From SVFI01 sp964519385 (lineage in GTDB: Bacteria > Bacillota > Clostridia > Lachnospirales > Lachnospiraceae), in contig CAZFLR010000016.1 in the NCBI GenBank assembly GCA_964519385.1, positions 1 to 46,469 of the forward strand: DNA of 46,469 nucleotides, in the 5' to 3' direction. The notes beneath the pieces were generated by a model. The model was given only the letters and a program-made list of their open reading frames with translations. It did not search any database and was not told where the DNA came from. Made by a program: the position numbers and the translations under genes. Of the stretch, positions 1 through 9,594 are shown in pieces. How positions within the stretch are numbered: position 1 is the first letter of the stretch; each line of letters begins with the position of its first letter.

Positions 1-35
1 TGTATCATGTACTCTTTCCCATCCACAATTTTCAC
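1..35 (-). CDS. Start of an unidentified gene running off the left edge
   Basis: A GTG start at 35-33 is preceded at good spacing by a GAGGTG ribosome binding site, and the frame stays open to the edge, reading MKIVDGKEYMI. Only 11 codons are visible, so no family can be assigned. In Bacillus spo0A follows spoIVB, but this N-terminus does not resemble a response-regulator receiver start. An extended -10 promoter lies just upstream. Confidence 0.45.
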   Translation of the reverse strand, partial: MKIVDGKEYMI

Positions 36-70
36 AAAATCACCTCAATAACTTCTCATTTATTGAACTC

Positions 71-76
71 ATTATA
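71..76 (-). promoter_or_regulatory. Extended -10 promoter for the left-edge gene
   Basis: On the minus strand the bases read TGGTATAAT, a perfect -10 with the TG of an extended -10. There is no good -35 hexamer 17 bases upstream, which fits an extended -10 promoter. It lies between the spoIVB terminator and the GTG start of the edge gene. Confidence 0.45.
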
Positions 77-90
77 CCACACCCCATAGA

Positions 91-119
91 AAACGCCAGA
101 GGCACAACCTCTGGCGTTT
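91..119 (-). terminator. Intrinsic terminator after spoIVB
   Basis: A perfect 12-bp inverted repeat (AAACGCCAGAGG and its complement) around a 5-base loop is followed on the minus strand by TTTTCT. It lies about 40 bases past the spoIVB stop codon and ends that transcript. Confidence 0.85.
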
Positions 120-160
120 CGTTCATCCATACGCCATGCAGCATTCGCAATCCGCTTCGC

Positions 161-1429
161 TCAATGCTCCAACATATTTTCAATAAATATCCCATACCCT
201 CTTGTTGGATCATTCACCAGCACATGGGTAACCGCGCCAACCAGTTTCCCATCCTGAATGATGGGGCTTCCGCTCATCCCCTGTACTATACCTCCGGTCT
301 TTGCGAGTAATTTTTCATCTGTGACAGTTAACATAATACCTCTGTTTTTTACTGACGGGTTATATACAACCTCATCAATTCTCACATCATAAAATGCGGA
401 TGCTTCATCAAGGCAGCAATATACTTGTGCCGGTCCCTCCTCAATTTCCTGTTTCAGTGCGACCGGATAAACAACACAATCTCCCAGAAATTCCTCTCCT
501 CTTTCTGTCTTTAAAAAATCCTCTGAAAGGCTGCCATAAATTCCGTTTGATGTATTTTTTTCTATTTTACCGATATAATCACTTTCATCAAAGGTTATAA
601 TTCCGGTTAGCTCTCCCGGCTGTGAATCGGAGGCCTTGCGTATTCCAAGGATATTCGTCTCATAAACACTTCCTTTTTTTAACTGCATCAAGCTGCCGAT
701 ATCCGCATCATTTATCCCGTGTCCGAGTGCAGCAAACTCTCCCTGCTCTGTAATATAGCTCAATGTCCCGATACCCTGAGCACTGTCCCGGACCCATGCT
801 CCGATTTTGTAAATTCCTTCCTCGTTCTGTTGGGGAGAAATTTTCACCTCAGAGAGTTCTCCGCCTCTAAGTATCGTCAAAATCAGGTCTTCTCCCTCAG
901 AGTTTTCTATCATGTCAACAAACTGTTTTTTTCCTGTCACTGCATCACTATTTACCTGAATGATATAATCACCCGGCTGCAAAATATCATGAGCAGGTGA
1001 TATTTCCTCTCCCCTTCGATTCTCATAATTTCCGGTGTCTATTACCAGCACTCCTTCTGTCTTCAAATAAATTCCGACCGGTATTCCGCTGATTGCAACC
1101 TCCTTTCCGCTGACTACATCCAGATTAACGGATTTCAGCGGAAAAATCCCCATATATTTTAAATCTACAGTGTAAGTCTCTTCCTCTCCCGGAACAAACG
1201 ATACTGTGGTCGAAACCGGCGTTTTTAAATAGGAAGAATCGGGCATTGCCATCGTTGCCGAAACCGGAACATCAAATTTGATTTTTTCTTCCTGTCCTTT
1301 ACGCAGCAGAATAGTATCCGGAACCGTGTCCACAACGTAATTTTTATATACGAAAACCATGGTAAACCCTGTGACCGCCAGCATTATCAGCAAAAAAATT
1401 CTGTAATATATCATTTTCCTGTCTCTCAT
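161..1429 (-). CDS. spoIVB: SpoIVB serine peptidase (family S55), stage IV sporulation
   Basis: SpoIVB is made in the forespore, secreted into the intermembrane space, and cleaves SpoIVFA to trigger pro-sigma-K processing in the mother cell. The protein is about 422 residues with an N-terminal membrane anchor (about residues 8-30), a PDZ domain (about 110-200) and a C-terminal S55 peptidase domain. The catalytic pair is visible: His237 in ALGHGIND and Ser386 in QGMSGSPII, matching the spacing known in Bacillus. I chose the ATG at 1429 because AAAGGAGG precedes it; an in-frame start at 1468 lacks a good site and would run into the recN terminator. It follows recN, as in Bacillus, and probably has its own sporulation promoter, which I could not pinpoint. 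Confidence 0.95.
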   Translation of the reverse strand: MRDRKMIYYRIFLLIMLAVTGFTMVFVYKNYVVDTVPDTILLRKGQEEKIKFDVPVSATMAMPDSSYLKTPVSTTVSFVPGEEETYTVDLKYMGIFPLKSVNLDVVSGKEVAISGIPVGIYLKTEGVLVIDTGNYENRRGEEISPAHDILQPGDYIIQVNSDAVTGKKQFVDMIENSEGEDLILTILRGGELSEVKISPQQNEEGIYKIGAWVRDSAQGIGTLSYITEQGEFAALGHGINDADIGSLMQLKKGSVYETNILGIRKASDSQPGELTGIITFDESDYIGKIEKNTSNGIYGSLSEDFLKTERGEEFLGDCVVYPVALKQEIEEGPAQVYCCLDEASAFYDVRIDEVVYNPSVKNRGIMLTVTDEKLLAKTGGIVQGMSGSPIIQDGKLVGAVTHVLVNDPTRGYGIFIENMLEH

Positions 1430-1471
1430 TTGCCGTTTCCTCCTTTCTGCTTTTATGAACAGCAACAAAAA

Positions 1472-1501
1472 AATACCAGGCAGATTTCTCTACCTAGTAT
1501 T
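1472..1501 (-). terminator. Intrinsic terminator after recN
   Basis: On the minus strand a 13-bp stem (AATACTAGGTAGA pairing with TCTGCCTGGTATT, with some G-U pairs) closes a GAAA tetraloop and is followed by a run of T. It separates the long asp23-to-recN transcript from spoIVB. Confidence 0.85.
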
Positions 1502-1523
1502 TGTCTGTGTTCCCATTTTTAAA

Positions 1524-3212
1524 TTAGTATTGTTTTGTATGAATTGCCATTTCTTTCAATTCTCTGGCATTGGTCATCACTGCATCCGTAATGGAGTCGC
1601 TTCCCAGAAGCCTTGCAATTTCTGAAATCATTCCGTTCTCATCCAGAGCCGTCAAAGTTGTTGTCGTGCGCTCAGTCGTCTGATGTTTTTCAATCATAAA
1701 ATGATGATCCGCCATCGCTGCAATCTGCGGAAGATGTGTAATGCAGATAACCTGATGATTTCTTCCTAAAAGTCCCAGCTTCTCTGAAACCTTCCACGCC
1801 GTTTTTCCGCTGATTCCGGCATCAATTTCATCAAAAATCAGTGTCCCAATCTCATCCTGATCTGCAAGCACCGTCTTAAGTGCCAGCATAATTCTTGAAA
1901 GTTCTCCTCCGCTTGCCACCTGCGACAGTGGTTTGAGTTTTTCACCCGCATTCAGGGAAATAAGAAAACGCACATAGTTATCTCCCGCTTTTGAAAGATA
2001 TTTCCTATCCTCTGTCACTTCAATCTCAAAACGCGCATACGGAAAATTCAGTTCCAGAAGAGCCGCCTGCATTTTTGCTGCAAGAACCTCTGCCTGGCTT
2101 ACGCGTGCATCATTTGCCTTTGTGCACAATATACAAAGCTTCTGTGTCATTTCGTCTGTTTTTTCAAGAAGTTTTTGTTTATATTGTTCAAAATCCTCGA
2201 ATTTATTCAAAAACTCTCTTTTTTCATGCGCATATGAAAGGATTTCGGAAACCGTATTTCCATACTTGGTCTTTAACTTATTGATGGTATCCAGACGTTC
2301 CTTCGTGTAATTGTATACCTCAGGGTCAATTTCAAGATTTTCCATATAGTGTCCGAGAAAACGTCCTGCATCCCTTACAAGCTCCTCCGCTGTCATAAGC
2401 TGCTCTGCTACAGCTTCGAGTTCCTTATCATATACAAGCGCGTCATTGACATTCTTCATAGCCCTGCCAATCAGAGTCTGCGCATTTTCCTGTTCGTAAT
2501 TATCCAGACAATGACTTGCCATTCCAATCGCTTCACCAATGGTTCTGACATTCTCCATCCGGCGGAACTGCTCCTCAAGCTCCTCGTCCTCTCCTTCTTT
2601 CAGGTCTGCATCTTCTATTTCTTTGCACTCAAACTGTGCCAGTGCAATTTCACGATTCTTCGACTCATCCAACTCCTGAGCCTCTGACAGCTCTTTCGCC
2701 GCCTCTTTATATTGTACATAAACCTCTGACAGGGATTTTTTTACATCTTCCAACGTTTCTCCGCAATACAGGTCAAGAACCTCAAGATGTTTTTTTTCAT
2801 TTAAAAGCGACTGATGTTCATGCTGTCCGTGTATATCAATCAGAACTCCCGCCGCCTCCTTAAGCATTTTACCCGAAACACTTTCTCCGTTTATACGGCA
2901 ACTGCTTTTTCCCGGCATAATACGTCTTTGAAGAATCACTTTATTCTCTTCATCCGGAAAAATTTCAAGCTCTTTTAATTTCTGCTGCAGCTCCGGTTCA
3001 GCGACCAAGAACACAAGCTCCACATAGGCATACTCGGCCCCATTGCGAATCAGGTTTTTATCTGCCTTGGCTCCCAGTGCCAGATTGATGGAATCAATCA
3101 AAATGGATTTTCCCGCACCGGTCTCTCCTGTCAGAACATTGAGTCCCTGCGCAAACTCAACCTCTGATTCATCAATCAGTGCCACATTTTTAACAATTAA
3201 TTTTTCTAACAT
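1524..3212 (-). CDS. recN: DNA repair protein RecN (SMC-like ATPase)
   Basis: RecN is an SMC-like ATPase recruited to double-strand breaks in recombinational repair. The 562-residue length is typical. Walker A is GETGAGKS near residue 30, a long coiled coil with the RecN central region spans about 160-370, the ABC signature is ASGGELSR, and Walker B is TLIFDEIDAGISG. It is the last gene of the operon before a terminator, 36 bases after argR, the usual Firmicutes order argR-recN-spoIVB. Confidence 0.97.
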   Translation of the reverse strand: MLEKLIVKNVALIDESEVEFAQGLNVLTGETGAGKSILIDSINLALGAKADKNLIRNGAEYAYVELVFLVAEPELQQKLKELEIFPDEENKVILQRRIMPGKSSCRINGESVSGKMLKEAAGVLIDIHGQHEHQSLLNEKKHLEVLDLYCGETLEDVKKSLSEVYVQYKEAAKELSEAQELDESKNREIALAQFECKEIEDADLKEGEDEELEEQFRRMENVRTIGEAIGMASHCLDNYEQENAQTLIGRAMKNVNDALVYDKELEAVAEQLMTAEELVRDAGRFLGHYMENLEIDPEVYNYTKERLDTINKLKTKYGNTVSEILSYAHEKREFLNKFEDFEQYKQKLLEKTDEMTQKLCILCTKANDARVSQAEVLAAKMQAALLELNFPYARFEIEVTEDRKYLSKAGDNYVRFLISLNAGEKLKPLSQVASGGELSRIMLALKTVLADQDEIGTLIFDEIDAGISGKTAWKVSEKLGLLGRNHQVICITHLPQIAAMADHHFMIEKHQTTERTTTTLTALDENGMISEIARLLGSDSITDAVMTNARELKEMAIHTKQY

Positions 3213-3248
3213 ATGGTATTCTCCTTATGGTTCTCCGGACACATCTCT

Positions 3249-3698
3249 CTACTCCAAAAGAAGCATAATTTGATTCATAATACTTTTTGTATCTTCCACG
3301 GAACGAATCGCCATCATTATGGTATCATCTCCTGCAATGGAGCCGACAATTTCAGGATATTTCATGGTATCAATCGCTGCAGCAACTGCCATAGCCATAC
3401 CCGAAACCGTCTTAACAACCAGAATATTCTGCGCCATATCCATGGATACAAAGCCTTCCTTCAAGACATTGACATACTTTTCCGACAAATGTTTTTCATC
3501 ATGATGCATCATCACATATTTCTGATGTCCGTTTCCCGCCGGAACCTTGGAGAGCTTCAGTGCTTTGATATCTCTTGACACCGTCGCCTGTGTAACCTCA
3601 AAGCCTTCATCGTTTAAAAGCTGTGCCAGTTCCTGCTGCGTCTCTACATTTTGTCTCTCTATAATTTTGATAACTGCTGCCTGTCTGCCTTTTTTCAT
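3249..3698 (-). CDS. argR: Arginine repressor ArgR/AhrC
   Basis: This is the arginine-responsive hexameric repressor of arginine biosynthesis and activator of catabolism. At 149 residues it has the standard length. The N-terminal winged helix (about 1-70) contains the family motif VTQATVSRDI, and the C-terminal oligomerisation and arginine-binding domain contains GSIAGDDTIM. It starts 2 bases after the nadK stop and is followed by recN, as in Bacillus. Confidence 0.96.
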   Translation of the reverse strand: MKKGRQAAVIKIIERQNVETQQELAQLLNDEGFEVTQATVSRDIKALKLSKVPAGNGHQKYVMMHHDEKHLSEKYVNVLKEGFVSMDMAQNILVVKTVSGMAMAVAAAIDTMKYPEIVGSIAGDDTIMMAIRSVEDTKSIMNQIMLLLE

Positions 3699-3700
3699 AC

Positions 3701-4570
3701 TTAATTCTCACTCATTTTCTTATGAAGCGTCTCTAGAAAACTGACCCTGCTGATATGTACCAGCTTCGTTGTCTGCTCAGACCTTCTTATTATGACTTTA
3801 TCGCCTGTGATAAGGCGACCGGTCAGTCCTCCGTCAAAATTAATCTCTGCCTCCTGTGTTTGTCCGCCTCTTCCCTCACCGATTCGTATTTCTATCGTAT
3901 CGTCCGCCGAGAGCACAATGCTTCTCGTATTGAGTGTATGCGGACAAATCGGTGTCATAATCATAAGCCGGGCACTCGGAAGAGCAATCGGACCTCCTGC
4001 GGACAGATTGTAGCCTGTCGATCCCGTCGGAGTGGACAATATCATCCCGTCTGCCTGATAATGATTCAGCTTCTGTCCATTGACGGTCACTTCATAAGAC
4101 AGCACTGTCAGATGTCCGTATCTGCTTACAACCACATCATTGAGTGCGTGTGCCGAACCAATCTCTCTGCCTTCTCTTTCCACGATTCCGACAAGCATCA
4201 TTCGCTCCTCTGTCTCATACTCATCCGCCATCAGATGTTCCAGAGCCTCACAGATTCCCGTCTTTTCCACCTCTGCAAGATAACCGAGTGTTCCCAGGTT
4301 AATTCCCAGAAGAGGTACCTGTATCTGCATGGTGTCGCGCGCCGTCTGCAGGAGAGTTCCGTCCCCGCCAAGCACCAGAATACAGTCTGTATCCTCCGGA
4401 ATTCTCAGCGGATTGTATTCCCTGCTCTCCTTTTCTCCGTACTTTTGCGGATTTTCACGCGCAAGTACCGTGACCTCACAGCCATGCTTTTTTAAGAAAT
4501 CGGATATGTAATTCGTCGTCTCCAGTTCCGGATCCTTCGTCCGGTTAGTCACAATATAAAACTTATTCAT
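3701..4570 (-). CDS. nadK: NAD kinase
   Basis: It phosphorylates NAD to NADP with ATP or polyphosphate. The protein is 289 residues. The GGDGT motif is in LVLGGDGTLLQTARD near residue 70, and the second conserved block includes NDVVVSR and STPTGSTGYNLSAGGP, which form the NAD-binding site. The start codon overlaps the tlyA stop by 4 bases (ATGA), implying translational coupling. Confidence 0.96.
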   Translation of the reverse strand: MNKFYIVTNRTKDPELETTNYISDFLKKHGCEVTVLARENPQKYGEKESREYNPLRIPEDTDCILVLGGDGTLLQTARDTMQIQVPLLGINLGTLGYLAEVEKTGICEALEHLMADEYETEERMMLVGIVEREGREIGSAHALNDVVVSRYGHLTVLSYEVTVNGQKLNHYQADGMILSTPTGSTGYNLSAGGPIALPSARLMIMTPICPHTLNTRSIVLSADDTIEIRIGEGRGGQTQEAEINFDGGLTGRLITGDKVIIRRSEQTTKLVHISRVSFLETLHKKMSEN

Positions 4571-5373
4571 GAAAGTGTTCCGTGAGCCTGCTCTGCCACT
4601 TCATCCACCCACTCAAGCGGAGCTGCCTGCTCTTTTCCTGTTTCTTTTTGCATATACAACAAGTATTCTATATTTCCTTCCGGTCCCTTAATCGGTGAAT
4701 AATCAAGTCCCAGAATATGAAATCCTGTCATCGCCGCAAACGTCATGATTTTTTCCATGACCTCTTTATGCACTCCGATATCGGTAACTACTCCTTTTTT
4801 CCCTACCTTTTCTTTTCCGGCCTCAAACTGTGGTTTTATCAGACAAACCATCTGTCCGTTTTCCTTCAAAAGCCGGTACGCCGGAGGTAATATTTTCGTC
4901 AAGGAAATAAATGATACATCGCACGATGCAAAATCAACCTTTTCTCCAAGAGAATCCTCCTCCATGTAGCGAAAATTGGTCTTTTCCATACATACAACAC
5001 GAGAATCATTTCTCAGCTTCCAGTCCAACTGTCCATGTCCTACATCTACAGCGTATACCTTCTGTGCGCCGTTTTGAAGCATACAGTCAGTAAATCCGCC
5101 GGTGGAAGCACCTATGTCCAGACAGGTTTTTCCTTTCGTATCAATCGGGAAAACCTCCAGTGCCTTCTCAAGCTTCAGTCCTCCCCTGCTCACATAGCGG
5201 AGCGTTGCTCCTCTCACTTCTATTTTAATTTTTTCTTCCTCAAACATGGTTCCGGCTTTATCTTCCTTCTGTCCATCCACATAAACGATACCTGACATAA
5301 GAATCGCCTTTGCCTTCTCCCTCGAAGGTGCAAAACCCTGTTTGACCAGAAGAACATCCAGTCTCTCTTTCAT
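4567..5373 (-). CDS. tlyA: TlyA/YqxC-family S4-domain rRNA methyltransferase
   Basis: Likely 2'-O-methyltransferase acting on rRNA (TlyA/hemolysin-like family). An N-terminal S4 RNA-binding domain (about 1-60, with RLDVLLVKQGFAPSREKAK) precedes a FtsJ-type SAM domain with CLDIGASTGGFTDCML, YAVDVGHGQLDWKLR and VCLIKPQFEAGKEKVGKKG. At 268 residues it is the usual size. It sits between dxs and nadK, as in other Firmicutes. The hemolysin name used for this family is historical, and the exact rRNA target cannot be read from sequence. Confidence 0.92.
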   Translation of the reverse strand: MKERLDVLLVKQGFAPSREKAKAILMSGIVYVDGQKEDKAGTMFEEEKIKIEVRGATLRYVSRGGLKLEKALEVFPIDTKGKTCLDIGASTGGFTDCMLQNGAQKVYAVDVGHGQLDWKLRNDSRVVCMEKTNFRYMEEDSLGEKVDFASCDVSFISLTKILPPAYRLLKENGQMVCLIKPQFEAGKEKVGKKGVVTDIGVHKEVMEKIMTFAAMTGFHILGLDYSPIKGPEGNIEYLLYMQKETGKEQAAPLEWVDEVAEQAHGTLS

Positions 5374-5394
5374 ATTATCCTCTGATTGCTCCGT

Positions 5395-7266
5395 TTAAAT
5401 ATCACTTGTCCATGTTGCGCGGATTCTTGAAACAATACTCTCCGCATCAATCCCAACTTCTTTTTTCAGCAGCTCGACATTTCCGTGCTCCACATACTCA
5501 TCCGGAAGAGTAATCGGAAGCACCTTTACACCAAGACCGTTTGTATACACACAATCCATCACCTTCTGCCCGTAACCGCCGCTCAGAACATTTTCCTCCA
5601 GTGTGACAATGAGCTTGTGATGGGCGGCTGCGTCCATAATTGCCTCCTCGTCTATCGGCTTTACAAATCGTGCATTAATCAGCGAACAATTTGCAAATCC
5701 TTTTTCCATGAGGCGGATACGAACCTCCTGTGCGGTTTTTACCATACTTCCGACTGCAAAAAGCGCGATGTCCTTCTCCTTATAAATCCACTCTGCCTTC
5801 CCGTATTCAATCGGTGCCCTGTACTCCTTCAAGCCATCATACGCCTCGCCTCTCGGATACCGGATTGCCATCGGTGCCGGAAAATCAATCGAATACTTCA
5901 GCATATCGGAAAGCTCCCATTTATTCTTCGGAGCCATAATGTGCATATTCGGAATACTCGACAAAAACGACAGGTCAAAAATTCCCTGATGCGTTTCGCC
6001 GTCACTTCCCACAAGGCCTGCTCTGTCTATTGCAAAGGTCACGGGCAGATTCTGAATACAAACATCATGAAGAATCTGGTCATAGGCTCTCTGTAAAAAT
6101 GACGAATATATGGCAACCACCGGTTTAAGTCCTCCGGCTGCAAGACCTGCAGCGAATGTAACTGCGTGCTCCTCAGCGATTCCCACATCAAAAAACCGGT
6201 CCGGAAAGCGGTTGCGGAAACGCTTCAACCCCGTGCCATCCGGCATTGCTGCAGTAATAGCAACCACCTTATCATCTCTTTCCGCTATCTTATTCATCAC
6301 AGTTGCAAACACATCTGTATAATTGGCTTTCGTCCTCGGGGACTTCGGAAGTCCTGTCTCAATGACAAAAGGCTCCGCCCCGTGAAATCTTGCCGGATGT
6401 CTTTGCGCCGGCTCATATCCGTTGCCCTTCTGGGTAATCACATGGATTAAGACCGCACCATTGATACGTTTTGCTTCCCGTATTACCTTCACAAGTCCCT
6501 GTATGTCATGTCCGTCTACAGGCCCGAGATACTTGATTCCCATATCTTCAAAAAACATACCCGGAATCACAAGTTGCTTTAATCCGTTTTTTGCATTCTG
6601 AATTTTCTTGACAATGGAAGCTCCATACTTAGGCATATCCAGAAGACGGTAATATATACTGTCCTTCAAATTGAGATATTTTGCATCTGTACGAATGGCA
6701 TTCAGGTACCTTGAAACACCTCCGACATTTTCGGAAATAGACATATTATTGTCATTTAAAATAATAATATAATTCTTCTCAAGTCTCGCCGCATTATTGA
6801 GTGCTTCATACGCCATTCCCCCCGTCAGGGAGCCGTCGCCGATTACCGCCACAACGGAATGATCCTGTCCCAGAATGTCGCGTGCCTCTACAAGCCCGAG
6901 ACCTGCTGAAATCGAGGTTGAGCTGTGACCCGTATCAAAGCTGTCACAATCGCTCTCTTTTCTCTTCGGAAATCCACTGATTCCTCCGAATTTGCGAAGT
7001 GATTCAAAGCCGTCTCTTCTTCCTGTCAAAATTTTGTGAGTATATGCCTGATGTCCCACATCCCATACGATTTTATCTTCCGGAAGCTCCAGTGCAAGAT
7101 GGAGTGCCATCGTCAATTCCACCGCACCGAGATTTGAACCCAGATGACCTCCGGAAACACTGATTTTCTCAATCAGGAAATCGCGGATTTCCTGTGCAAG
7201 CACATCATAATCTTCCGGCTTAATCTGTTTTATGTCATTTTCTTTTTTTATCTTATCAAGCAGCAT
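5395..7266 (-). CDS. dxs: 1-deoxy-D-xylulose-5-phosphate synthase
   Basis: A thiamine-diphosphate enzyme that condenses pyruvate and glyceraldehyde 3-phosphate, the first step of the MEP isoprenoid pathway. The 623 residues match the family. The ThDP-binding segment GDGSLTGGMAYEALNN, the N-terminal GHLGSNLG and the transketolase motif FAIDRAGLVGSDGETHQG are present. The preceding gene in the operon is the prenyl diphosphate synthase, so supply and elongation of isoprenoid units are co-transcribed. Confidence 0.97.
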   Translation of the reverse strand: MLLDKIKKENDIKQIKPEDYDVLAQEIRDFLIEKISVSGGHLGSNLGAVELTMALHLALELPEDKIVWDVGHQAYTHKILTGRRDGFESLRKFGGISGFPKRKESDCDSFDTGHSSTSISAGLGLVEARDILGQDHSVVAVIGDGSLTGGMAYEALNNAARLEKNYIIILNDNNMSISENVGGVSRYLNAIRTDAKYLNLKDSIYYRLLDMPKYGASIVKKIQNAKNGLKQLVIPGMFFEDMGIKYLGPVDGHDIQGLVKVIREAKRINGAVLIHVITQKGNGYEPAQRHPARFHGAEPFVIETGLPKSPRTKANYTDVFATVMNKIAERDDKVVAITAAMPDGTGLKRFRNRFPDRFFDVGIAEEHAVTFAAGLAAGGLKPVVAIYSSFLQRAYDQILHDVCIQNLPVTFAIDRAGLVGSDGETHQGIFDLSFLSSIPNMHIMAPKNKWELSDMLKYSIDFPAPMAIRYPRGEAYDGLKEYRAPIEYGKAEWIYKEKDIALFAVGSMVKTAQEVRIRLMEKGFANCSLINARFVKPIDEEAIMDAAAHHKLIVTLEENVLSGGYGQKVMDCVYTNGLGVKVLPITLPDEYVEHGNVELLKKEVGIDAESIVSRIRATWTSDI

Positions 7267-7290
7267 TCTTCTACCCCTTTGTATCTGTCA

Positions 7291-8187
7291 TTACTTTTTC
7301 CTCTGAACAAGACTCAAAATAAGTTCATCTAAAAATGCATGTTGCCCCGGAAGCTCTCCCAGAAGCTCTACGGCTTCTCTCGACAATGACTCCACCTGCG
7401 CGACCGCCGACTCCATACCTGCAAGTGTCACATATGTCTCTTTGTTATTCTTCTCGTCGCTTCCTATCGGTTTTCCGAGTTCCTGCTGTGAACCGGTGAT
7501 ATCCAATATATCATCCTGAATCTGGAACGCGATACCTACATTATATCCTATTTTTTCTAACAGGCAGATGTCTTTTTGCTTAGCACCTGCCAGAATTGCT
7601 CCTATCATAAGTGCAGCCTGAATCAGTGCAGCCGTTTTATTCTCGTGAATAAACAAAAGCTGTTCTTTGGTTAGCGGAAGGTTACGTTTTTCCGCCTCCA
7701 CATCACACACCTGTCCTCCGACCATTCCAAAAATACCCGCCTTGCGTGCAAGCACCATCATTGCCTTCTCCGCACGAACATCTCCCGGGAATTTATCAAA
7801 TGCGGACGCAGCAATCTCAAATGCATAATTTAAAAGCGCGTCGCCTGCCAGAATTGCCATTGCCTCACCATATACCACATGTGTCGTCTTCATTCCACGG
7901 CGATACTCATCATTGTCCATCGCTTCGAGATCGTCATGTACCAGCGAATATGTGTGAATCATCTCAAGTGCAGCCATAAACGGTTTGACAATCTCTTCGT
8001 TTCCGCCAAACATGGCATAGGTCTCTGCCATAAGCAGCGGGCGGAGACGCTTTCCTCCTGCTCTCACACTGTAATTCATCGCTTCAAGAACAGTCTTTTG
8101 ATTTCCTTCTTCTTTCGGAAGAAAAGAGAGAACCACCTGTTCTGTCCGGTTGGTTTTTTCCGAAAGCTGCTCACTAAAACTCATCAT
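7291..8187 (-). CDS. ispA: Geranylgeranyl/farnesyl diphosphate synthase (IspA type)
   Basis: A short-chain trans-prenyl diphosphate synthase. Both Asp-rich motifs are present: DDLEAMDNDEYRRG (first, near residue 85) and FQIQDDILDITG (second, near residue 225), with GGKRLRP near the N-terminus. At 298 residues it is normal for the family. The start overlaps the xseB stop by 14 bases. The product chain length (C15 or C20) cannot be settled by eye. Confidence 0.95.
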   Translation of the reverse strand: MMSFSEQLSEKTNRTEQVVLSFLPKEEGNQKTVLEAMNYSVRAGGKRLRPLLMAETYAMFGGNEEIVKPFMAALEMIHTYSLVHDDLEAMDNDEYRRGMKTTHVVYGEAMAILAGDALLNYAFEIAASAFDKFPGDVRAEKAMMVLARKAGIFGMVGGQVCDVEAEKRNLPLTKEQLLFIHENKTAALIQAALMIGAILAGAKQKDICLLEKIGYNVGIAFQIQDDILDITGSQQELGKPIGSDEKNNKETYVTLAGMESAVAQVESLSREAVELLGELPGQHAFLDELILSLVQRKK

Positions 8188-8386
8188 CCGTTCCTCCCTC
8201 CGAAAGAATCCGTACTTCCTTTTCCACCTTGTCTATCATTCCGTTACAGAGCTTCACAAGAGAAACACCCTCCTTGTATGCAAGAAATGATTCCTCCAGC
8301 GTGGTTTCCGGCTGTTCCAATTTCTCTACCACTGTCTCCAGTTGTCTGAATGCTTCCTCTAAAGAAAGCTGTTTTTCTTCACTCAT
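8174..8386 (-). CDS. xseB: Exodeoxyribonuclease VII small subunit
   Basis: This 70-residue helical protein matches XseB: LSLEEAFRQLETVVEKLEQP followed by LEESFLAYKEGVSLVKLCN, the two helices that bind XseA. It overlaps the xseA stop by 4 bases and the ispA start by 14, so the three are translationally coupled. Confidence 0.94.
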   Translation of the reverse strand: MSEEKQLSLEEAFRQLETVVEKLEQPETTLEESFLAYKEGVSLVKLCNGMIDKVEKEVRILSEGGTDDEF

Positions 8387-9591
8387 TTCGTTCTCCTGCT
8401 CACACAGTCTGCTACTGCTTCTACTGTTCCGTTTTGTAAATATACCTTAATCTTATCGCCCGGTGCCACCTGATTGACATCCGTCAGCGTTTTTTCCTTT
8501 TCCGTTGTCACGTAAGCATACCCCTGCCTGAGTTTTGCAAGAGGTGATAAGCTTTCAAGTTTCGCTGCATACAATTTCAGTTCATTCCCGGCACAAAGAA
8601 GCTTCGCATCCATATTTCTTACCAGTTCATCCTCCATGGAAAGGATACGCATACGACGTTCTTTCATTGTGGCTTGCGGCGAACCCATTTTTAGTTTCAG
8701 CAAATAGTTCTCGGTAATCATACGTCCTTTCGCACATTTTTGAAGGACTGCATCCCCGATGCACCTCTCATAGCTCTGCAGCCGGTCCAGCAACGCGTGT
8801 ATGTCACACACGGCCAGTTCTGCTCCCGCTGAAGGAGTCGGTGCTCTCAAATCCGAAACAAAATCTATAATCGTCGTATCTGTCTCATGTCCCACTGCGG
8901 AAATTATCGGTATCCGGCAATCAAAAACAGCCTGCGCCACCTCTCTTGTATTGAAGGCCCAAAGGTCTTCAATGCTTCCTCCTCCGCGGCCGACAATCAT
9001 CGCATCAACATTCTCTGCCTCCAGACGGCGAATACCCTTTACAATGCTCGCAGATGCATACTCTCCCTGCACAATCGCAGGATATAAAACAATCTCGATA
9101 TACGGATTTCTCCGCTTTGCCACATTGATAATATCCCTCACCGCTGCGCCCGTTTCTGCCGTCACGACACCAAGCCGGCGGACATATCGCGGAATCGGCT
9201 GCTTATAGCACGCATCAAACATTCCCATATCTTCCAGTTCCTGCCTGAGCTTCTCATATTGCTCGTACAGTGCTCCGCCGCCTGCCTGCTCCACCTGTCT
9301 TGCGTATAGCTGATACTTCCCGTCTCTCTCATACACATCAACGGAGCCCCCGACAATCACCTGCATTCCGTCAACAAGACGAAAGGTAAGACCATCCCTG
9401 TTCCGTGCAAACATGACACACGAAATAGCAGCTCCACTGTCTTTGAGGGTAAAATAAATGTGACCGGAGCCGTGATACTTCACATTGCTCAGCTCTCCCT
9501 TAATCAGAATGGAACTGCATAAAAAATCCTGGGTAAACATATTCTTGATATAACTGTTAATCTGGCTTACGGAATATACATTCTGCTTCAT
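8383..9591 (-). CDS. xseA: Exodeoxyribonuclease VII large subunit
   Basis: Catalytic subunit of ExoVII, which degrades single-stranded DNA from both ends. The 402 residues comprise an N-terminal OB fold (about 1-100, starting VYSVSQINSYIKNMF), the catalytic domain (about 120-315) with GRGGGSIEDLWAFN and GHETDTTIIDFVSDLRAPTP, and a coiled-coil C-terminus ending in an OB-like segment. It follows nusB by 3 bases; in Bacillus folD lies between these genes. Confidence 0.97.
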   Translation of the reverse strand: MKQNVYSVSQINSYIKNMFTQDFLCSSILIKGELSNVKYHGSGHIYFTLKDSGAAISCVMFARNRDGLTFRLVDGMQVIVGGSVDVYERDGKYQLYARQVEQAGGGALYEQYEKLRQELEDMGMFDACYKQPIPRYVRRLGVVTAETGAAVRDIINVAKRRNPYIEIVLYPAIVQGEYASASIVKGIRRLEAENVDAMIVGRGGGSIEDLWAFNTREVAQAVFDCRIPIISAVGHETDTTIIDFVSDLRAPTPSAGAELAVCDIHALLDRLQSYERCIGDAVLQKCAKGRMITENYLLKLKMGSPQATMKERRMRILSMEDELVRNMDAKLLCAGNELKLYAAKLESLSPLAKLRQGYAYVTTEKEKTLTDVNQVAPGDKIKVYLQNGTVEAVADCVSRRTK

Positions 9592-9594
9592 TGC

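Noticed and set aside
3755..4495. 246-residue plus-strand open frame
   Set aside because: It lies antisense to nadK, has no ribosome binding site and a Ser/Arg/His/Cys-rich composition typical of a reading-frame shadow.
5485..6096. 203-residue plus-strand open frame
   Set aside because: Antisense to dxs, which is clearly coding; no family features.
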